From positions 496,001 through 560,000 of the forward strand of contig NZ_CP079107.1 in the NCBI RefSeq assembly GCF_019285735.1: DNA of 64,000 nt. Reading direction: 5' to 3'. Origin of the DNA: Paeniglutamicibacter sp. Y32M11 (GTDB taxonomy: Bacteria > Actinomycetota > Actinomycetes > Actinomycetales > Micrococcaceae). The notes under the pieces are model-generated. The model saw only the letters and a program-made list of their open reading frames with translations, did not search any database and was not told the DNA's origin. Below are positions 60,352 through 64,000 of the stretch, piece by piece. Both the position numbers and the translations under genes were made by a program. Each line of letters opens with the position of its first letter. Within the stretch, counting starts at the first letter, position 1.

Positions 60352-60601
60352 GGGTTAAAACTACCGCGCCGGTGAGCGTGGCCCCTAAATGCTTGTGACA
60401 TCTGGCCTTGGAGAAGGTAAAAGCCGTTGATGTCGTACCCTAGAAGATATAAGACTTCCCCGGACGCATGAGCCCGCCCACAAGCCCCAAAAGGGGTCGG
60501 AATGCATGGTTTCGCGCCGGGAGATCATAAGAATTGGGATCGCGGAACAAACTTTGAATCCGGCGATACCCATTGAGATGCAAGAACCGAGGTAGTTAGA
60601 C

Positions 60602-60985
60602 GTGCCAACCGGCAAAGTGAAATGGTACGAGCCCTCAAAAGGGTTCGGGTTCCTGGTAACCGACGAGGGCCAGGAAGTGTATTTGAACGCGTCAGCGTTG
60701 CCCGCGGGAGTGACCGAGCTACGCGCCGGTACACGCATGGAATTCGGCATCGCCGAAGGACGCAAGGGCGCCCAGGCGCTAAGCGTACGCATTCTGGACG
60801 CCGCGCCCTCCCTGGCGCGCGCCAAGCGTAAGCCGGCAGAGGACACGGCCATATTGATCGAGGACCTCATTAAGGTGCTCGACTCGGTCTCCAATGGGCT
60901 GCGTAGCGGCCGTTACCCCGAAAAGGCGCAGGGTGCCAAGATGGCGGCAGTCCTGCGCGCCGTAGCCGACGATTTGGACGCCTGA
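60602..60985 (+). CDS. Cold-shock domain protein with C-terminal extension
   Basis: A 127-residue protein. Residues 1-67 are a cold-shock domain: GKVKWYEPSKGFGFLVTD with RNP1 KGFGFL, but RNP2 is VYLNAS rather than the usual VFVHFS. Residues 75-127 form a helical extension (KVLDSVSNGLRSGRYPEKAQ) common to actinobacterial CspB-like proteins. The start is GTG with GAGGTAG upstream. It probably binds RNA or single-stranded DNA. Four bases from the DUF3027 gene, so co-transcribed. Confidence 0.9.
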   Translation: MPTGKVKWYEPSKGFGFLVTDEGQEVYLNASALPAGVTELRAGTRMEFGIAEGRKGAQALSVRILDAAPSLARAKRKPAEDTAILIEDLIKVLDSVSNGLRSGRYPEKAQGAKMAAVLRAVADDLDA

Positions 60986-60989
60986 TCAC

Positions 60990-61493
60990 ATGGCACGCAA
61001 ACCACTACTTGATACGACCCTAGCCAAGGCAGTAGACCAAGCTCGCGCTGCACTACTGGAAATTACCGACGAGTCCACGATCGGTGAGCATCTTGATTCG
61101 CTCAACGACGGCGAACGACTGGTGACTCACCTCTTTGATGCACTCCAGCCTGGCTACGAAGGTTGGTGCTGGTTCTCAACGGTGACCCGTGTTGCCCGCG
61201 CTCAGGCCAAGGACATCACCGTATGTGAGGTGGGCATCCTTCCTGGCAAGGGAGCACTCCTGGCTCCGGCTTGGGTTCCCTGGGCCGAACGCGTGCGTCC
61301 GGAAGAAATTGACGCCGAGCGTCGCGCCGCCGAGGAAGCAGCAGCCATCGCCGAAGGCGCCGTGTTCAGCGAGGTCGAAGACGCCGACTCAAGCCAGTTC
61401 GCAGCCCACCCGGACGCCGCCGAGGAATCGATCGATGACGAAGGGACCGCGGCTGAAGAGCTCAGCGATCCGGACGAAGGCGACTCCAAATAG
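60990..61493 (+). CDS. DUF3027 protein
   Basis: A 167-residue actinobacterial protein with the family motifs FDALQPGYEGWCWFSTVTRV and LLAPAWVPWAERVRPEE. The C-terminal 60 residues are acidic and probably disordered. It follows the cold-shock gene by 4 bases, an association seen in many actinobacteria, which hints at an RNA-related role; the function is not established. Confidence 0.88.
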   Translation: MARKPLLDTTLAKAVDQARAALLEITDESTIGEHLDSLNDGERLVTHLFDALQPGYEGWCWFSTVTRVARAQAKDITVCEVGILPGKGALLAPAWVPWAERVRPEEIDAERRAAEEAAAIAEGAVFSEVEDADSSQFAAHPDAAEESIDDEGTAAEELSDPDEGDSK

Positions 61494-61532
61494 GAGATTA
61501 GTCAACCGGGAGATTTTTCACCCGATTTAGCT

Positions 61533-61573
61533 AAGGGAGTGGCCAGCGATCGGTGATCGTTAGCGACTCCCTT
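61533..61573 (+). terminator. Terminator after DUF3027 gene
   Basis: Stem AAGGGAGT / ACTCCCTT with an inner GCGATC / GATCGT pairing, 39 bases after the stop and ending in TTTG. Confidence 0.7.
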
Positions 61574-61612
61574 TGCTGTTGGGGCCACGGCGTGAACCGC
61601 CACTGCAGAAAA

Positions 61613-61664
61613 GGGGCGTTACCCGGGGACCCGGAAATGATTCCGATTCCCCGGGTAACGCCCC
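61613..61664 (-). terminator. serC terminator
   Basis: A perfect 17-bp stem (61613-61629 with 61648-61664) lies 19 bases past the serC stop and is followed on the minus strand by TTCTGC. It insulates serC from the convergent DUF3027 gene. Confidence 0.82.
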
Positions 61665-61682
61665 CGGTTCGCAGCTCAGTGA

Positions 61683-62804
61683 TTAGCTGTTTTTTAGCAC
61701 ATATTCGATGCATTTAAGCAGGGCAGATACGTCGTCGGGCTCGATGGCGACGAAGGTGGCCACGCGCAGCTGGTTGCGACCGAGCTTGCGGTACGGCTCG
61801 ACGTCAACCACACCGTTGGCGCGCAAGGTCTTGGCCACAGCTGCCGCATCGATGGAATCATCGAAGTCAATCGTGGCGATGACGTTGGAGCGATCTTCGG
61901 CTGCAACGACGTATGGGGTGGCAACCTCGGACGCTTCTGCCCAGTTGTAGATGCGCGAGGCGGAGTCCGCGGTTCGAGCTGCAGCGAATGCCAATCCACC
62001 GTTGCTGTTGAGCCACTGCACCTGAGCGTTAAGCGACACCAGGGTGGAGAGTGCTGGAGTGTTGTAGGTCTGGTTCAGGCGCGAGTTGTCGATCGCCGTT
62101 TTCAGGTTCAGGAAGTCCGGAATCCACCGGTCGGAGGCTGCGATCTCCTCGGCGCGCGCAATGGCGGCGGGGGAGAAGAGCGCAATCCACAAACCGCCAT
62201 CGGACGCGAAGTTCTTCTGTGGCGCGAAGTAGTAGACGTCGGCCTGCGAGACATCAACATCCAAACCGCCTGCGGCGGAGGTGGCGTCGATGATGACCAA
62301 CGAACCTTCGTCTGCGCCTTCAACACGGTGCACGGGAGCCGCGACGCCGGTGGAGGTCTCGTTTTGAGGCCAAGCGTATACGTCGACGCCAGCTTCGGCC
62401 ACGGGAGTCGGTCGGGTGCCGGGCTTGGAAACGATGATGGAAGACGGTGCCAGGAACGGTGCCTTGTTGGTGGCTGCGGCGAATTTTGAACCGAATTCGC
62501 CGAATGAGAGGTGCTGAGCCTTGTTGCGGACCAAGCCGAAGGATGCGATGTCCCAGAACGCGGTGGAACCGCCCACACCGAGAACCACTTCATAGTCAGC
62601 CGGGGCATTGAAGAACGTCTTCAACCCCTCTTGGATGTCGCGAACTAGGTTTTTCACCGGGGCCTGGCGGTGCGAGGTGCCCAGGAGCTTTGTACCGGCA
62701 TCCAGCAATGCCTGAACCTGCTCGGGGCGCACCTTCGACGGTCCTGCGCCGAAACGTCCGTCGACGGGCAAGAGTTCTTGGGGAATAGTCACGGCAGTGC
62801 TCAT
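61683..62804 (-). CDS. serC: Phosphoserine aminotransferase
   Basis: A 373-residue PLP enzyme of the actinobacterial SerC type that makes 3-phosphoserine for serine synthesis. The N-terminus has RFGAGPSKVRPEQ and TSHRQAPVKNLV; the PLP lysine is in FAPQKNFASDGGLW. ATG 62804 was chosen because AGGAG lies just upstream and protein homology begins there; an in-frame ATG at 62816 adds only four residues. Divergent from ideR, with a terminator downstream. Confidence 0.95.
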   Translation of the reverse strand: MSTAVTIPQELLPVDGRFGAGPSKVRPEQVQALLDAGTKLLGTSHRQAPVKNLVRDIQEGLKTFFNAPADYEVVLGVGGSTAFWDIASFGLVRNKAQHLSFGEFGSKFAAATNKAPFLAPSSIIVSKPGTRPTPVAEAGVDVYAWPQNETSTGVAAPVHRVEGADEGSLVIIDATSAAGGLDVDVSQADVYYFAPQKNFASDGGLWIALFSPAAIARAEEIAASDRWIPDFLNLKTAIDNSRLNQTYNTPALSTLVSLNAQVQWLNSNGGLAFAAARTADSASRIYNWAEASEVATPYVVAAEDRSNVIATIDFDDSIDAAAVAKTLRANGVVDVEPYRKLGRNQLRVATFVAIEPDDVSALLKCIEYVLKNS

Positions 62805-63007
62805 GTTGCTCCTCATAAAGGTGTTTTTTGCTTGAACACCCTCGCTGCGCCATTCTCCTCACGCGCGCTGCGGGTGCCAGTACATCAATAATCGCGCACG
62901 CTGGCTCCCAATGTGTAATAAGGCGTCCGAAATGTGAACGCGTGACGCGGGTAGAGTGGAAAGTGTAGTGAACTGTTGAAAAATCGACCCATGCGGGAGC
63001 TGCACAC

Positions 63008-63727
63008 GTGTCTGACCTGATCGATACCACCGAAATGTATTTGCGTACCATTCTTGAACTCCAAGAAGAGGGCGTTGTTGCCTTGCGCGCACGTATTGCT
63101 GAGCGGCTTGGGCATTCCGGGCCAACGGTCTCGCAAACGGTGGCCAGGATGGAACGCGACGGGCTGGTCATTGTGAATACCGATCGCCACCTGGAACTCA
63201 CCGAACAGGGCGCTGCCCTCGCCACCGGCGTTATGCGCAAGCATCGCCTTGCCGAGCGCCTTTTGGCCGATGTGATCGGACTTGAGTGGGAATTCGTCCA
63301 CGAGGAAGCCTGCCGCTGGGAGCACGTGATGAGCGAACGCGTTGAGCAGCGACTCTTCGCCCTGCTCGGCCGACCAGATGTCTCCCCCTATGGAAACCCG
63401 ATCCCGGGGCTCGAAGCCCTCGGTGGTCCCGGTTTCGCCGAAATCTCCGTACGTGTTCAGAATCTCGATTCCGCGCTGTTGGATGGCAACGTGGGACCCG
63501 TTCGAGTCGAGCGACTTGCCGAGACCATTCAGGTGGAACCCGAACTGCTCGTACAGCTTGATGAGGGCGGAATTCGCCCCGGTGCCCTAGTCACGCTGGA
63601 ACGGGCCGGAGAATACGTGGTGGTCCGCGTTGAAGGAATTGACGGCGCGTTGGAACTTCCCACCGAAGTTAGTGCCCATGTATTTGTCCGTCGCTTGGAT
63701 GATAACGGAATTGTAACTTTGGTATAA
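63008..63727 (+). CDS. ideR: Iron-dependent repressor, DtxR/IdeR type
   Basis: A 239-residue metalloregulator with an N-terminal helix-turn-helix (VALRARIAERLGHSGPTVSQ), dimerisation domain and C-terminal SH3-like domain. Metal ligands fall at exactly the DtxR/IdeR numbers: Met10, Cys102, Glu105 and His106 at the primary site; His79, Glu83 and His98 at the ancillary site. Cys102 rather than Asp or His marks an iron sensor, not MntR. The start is GTG. It would repress iron uptake, probably including the siderophore importer at 14.6-17.9 kb, although no clear box was found there. Confidence 0.95.
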   Translation: MSDLIDTTEMYLRTILELQEEGVVALRARIAERLGHSGPTVSQTVARMERDGLVIVNTDRHLELTEQGAALATGVMRKHRLAERLLADVIGLEWEFVHEEACRWEHVMSERVEQRLFALLGRPDVSPYGNPIPGLEALGGPGFAEISVRVQNLDSALLDGNVGPVRVERLAETIQVEPELLVQLDEGGIRPGALVTLERAGEYVVVRVEGIDGALELPTEVSAHVFVRRLDDNGIVTLV

Positions 63728-63779
63728 ATCCCGGTAGTGTTGCACCTTGGATTGCACTAGGCAATCTCTCTTGATCCGG

Positions 63780-63955
63780 TTCGCATAACCCTACCGGCGG
63801 ATCTGGGAGCATGGATTTCCGGTAGGGGCGGAGGACCCATTCAACCGTTGCATGGCTTTTGGCCATGGATCTTGGGGTGAAGTCGAGTCCGCTTTGGTGG
63901 GCACGGCCGAGTTGATCTCATGACTCGAATCCGACAGCTAACTTCGCAGGCGATA
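63780..63955 (+). ncRNA. Cyclic-di-AMP riboswitch (ydaO-yuaA type)
   Basis: Class hallmarks occur in order: 5' strand TCGCATAACC (63780s), a CTACCGG / CCGGTAG stem (63791-63797 with 63819-63825), GGAGGACCCA (about 63830-63839), TTGGGGTGAAGTCGAGTCC (about 63872), and the conserved 3' segment CCGACAGCTAACTTCGCAGG (63931-63950), whose GCGA pairs back to the 5' end. In actinobacteria this riboswitch controls cell-wall hydrolase genes and shuts expression off when c-di-AMP is high. The start of a gene follows 16 bases later. Confidence 0.9.
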
Positions 63956-63971
63956 CATGAGAGGTTGTCAT

Positions 63972-64000
63972 TTGACACAGCAGCACACTTCCGGACGTCG
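63972..64000 (+). CDS. Start of a riboswitch-controlled gene, cut by window end (probable cell-wall peptidase)
   Basis: TTG at 63972, preceded by GAGAGG at 7 bases, opens a frame reading MTQQHTSGR to the window edge. N-termini of this kind occur on actinobacterial NlpC/P60 or M23 cell-wall hydrolases under c-di-AMP riboswitch control. Only nine complete codons are visible, so the product is inferred from the upstream riboswitch, not read from the protein. Confidence 0.55.

Overview
The window is chromosomal DNA from a high-GC Gram-positive actinobacterium. The 16S and 23S sequences, actinobacterial marker genes (DUF3263, DUF3027, DUF4031, DUF4032, a LytR_C protein, a WXG100 protein, an IdeR-type regulator) and the general gene set point to the family Micrococcaceae, most likely Arthrobacter or a close relative. 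The genus is an inference from family resemblance, not from a database search.

Layout. 1-12 kb is rRNA territory. The window opens inside a 23S gene, followed by its 5S. An IS256/IS1249-type insertion sequence comes next, then a second, free-standing 5S with its own promoter-like motif and terminator, a small SRPBCC gene, and a complete 16S-23S-5S operon. The two 23S-5S segments (1-2286 and 9651-11944) match almost base for base and differ mainly in one swapped spacer hairpin. 12-18 kb holds an SRPBCC protein, a GlcD-like FAD oxidase, tRNA-Pro and a divergent siderophore-type ABC importer (binding protein plus two permeases, no ATPase).

18-34 kb is a carbohydrate region. Two paralogous GH13 alpha-glucosidases flank a LacI regulator and are divergent from a MalEFG-type importer followed by a third GH13 enzyme (neopullulanase type). 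CG-centred LacI-type operators lie in the divergent promoter region. An MsmK/UgpC-type ATPase, which could energise the importer, lies nearby, next to trehalose synthesis (otsB, otsA). 34-43 kb has a membrane-anchored DsbA-like protein, tRNA-Thr, a PRISE-like (progesterone 5-beta-reductase/iridoid synthase-like) reductase, an RDD protein, and a LacI-controlled nucleoside cluster (nucleoside hydrolase, MFS transporter, ribokinase).

43-45.7 kb is gene-poor and holds a probable fusion gene, two likely frameshifted remnants and a 46-residue membrane protein. 45.7-64 kb returns to dense housekeeping genes: CoA transferase, GNAT protein, tRNA-Val, luciferase-like monooxygenase, ThrE exporter, uracil-DNA glycosylase, a CIRCE-preceded groEL, a two-component system, a cold-shock protein with DUF3027, serC and ideR. 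The window ends in a cyclic-di-AMP (ydaO-type) riboswitch and the first codons of the gene it controls.

The most unusual items are the 5S-IS-5S arrangement with a nearby 38-bp spacer-less perfect palindrome, the spacer-hairpin swap between rRNA operons, the PRISE-like enzyme, and the fused or decayed genes at 43-45 kb. I found no CRISPR array, prophage or clearly new multi-gene system.
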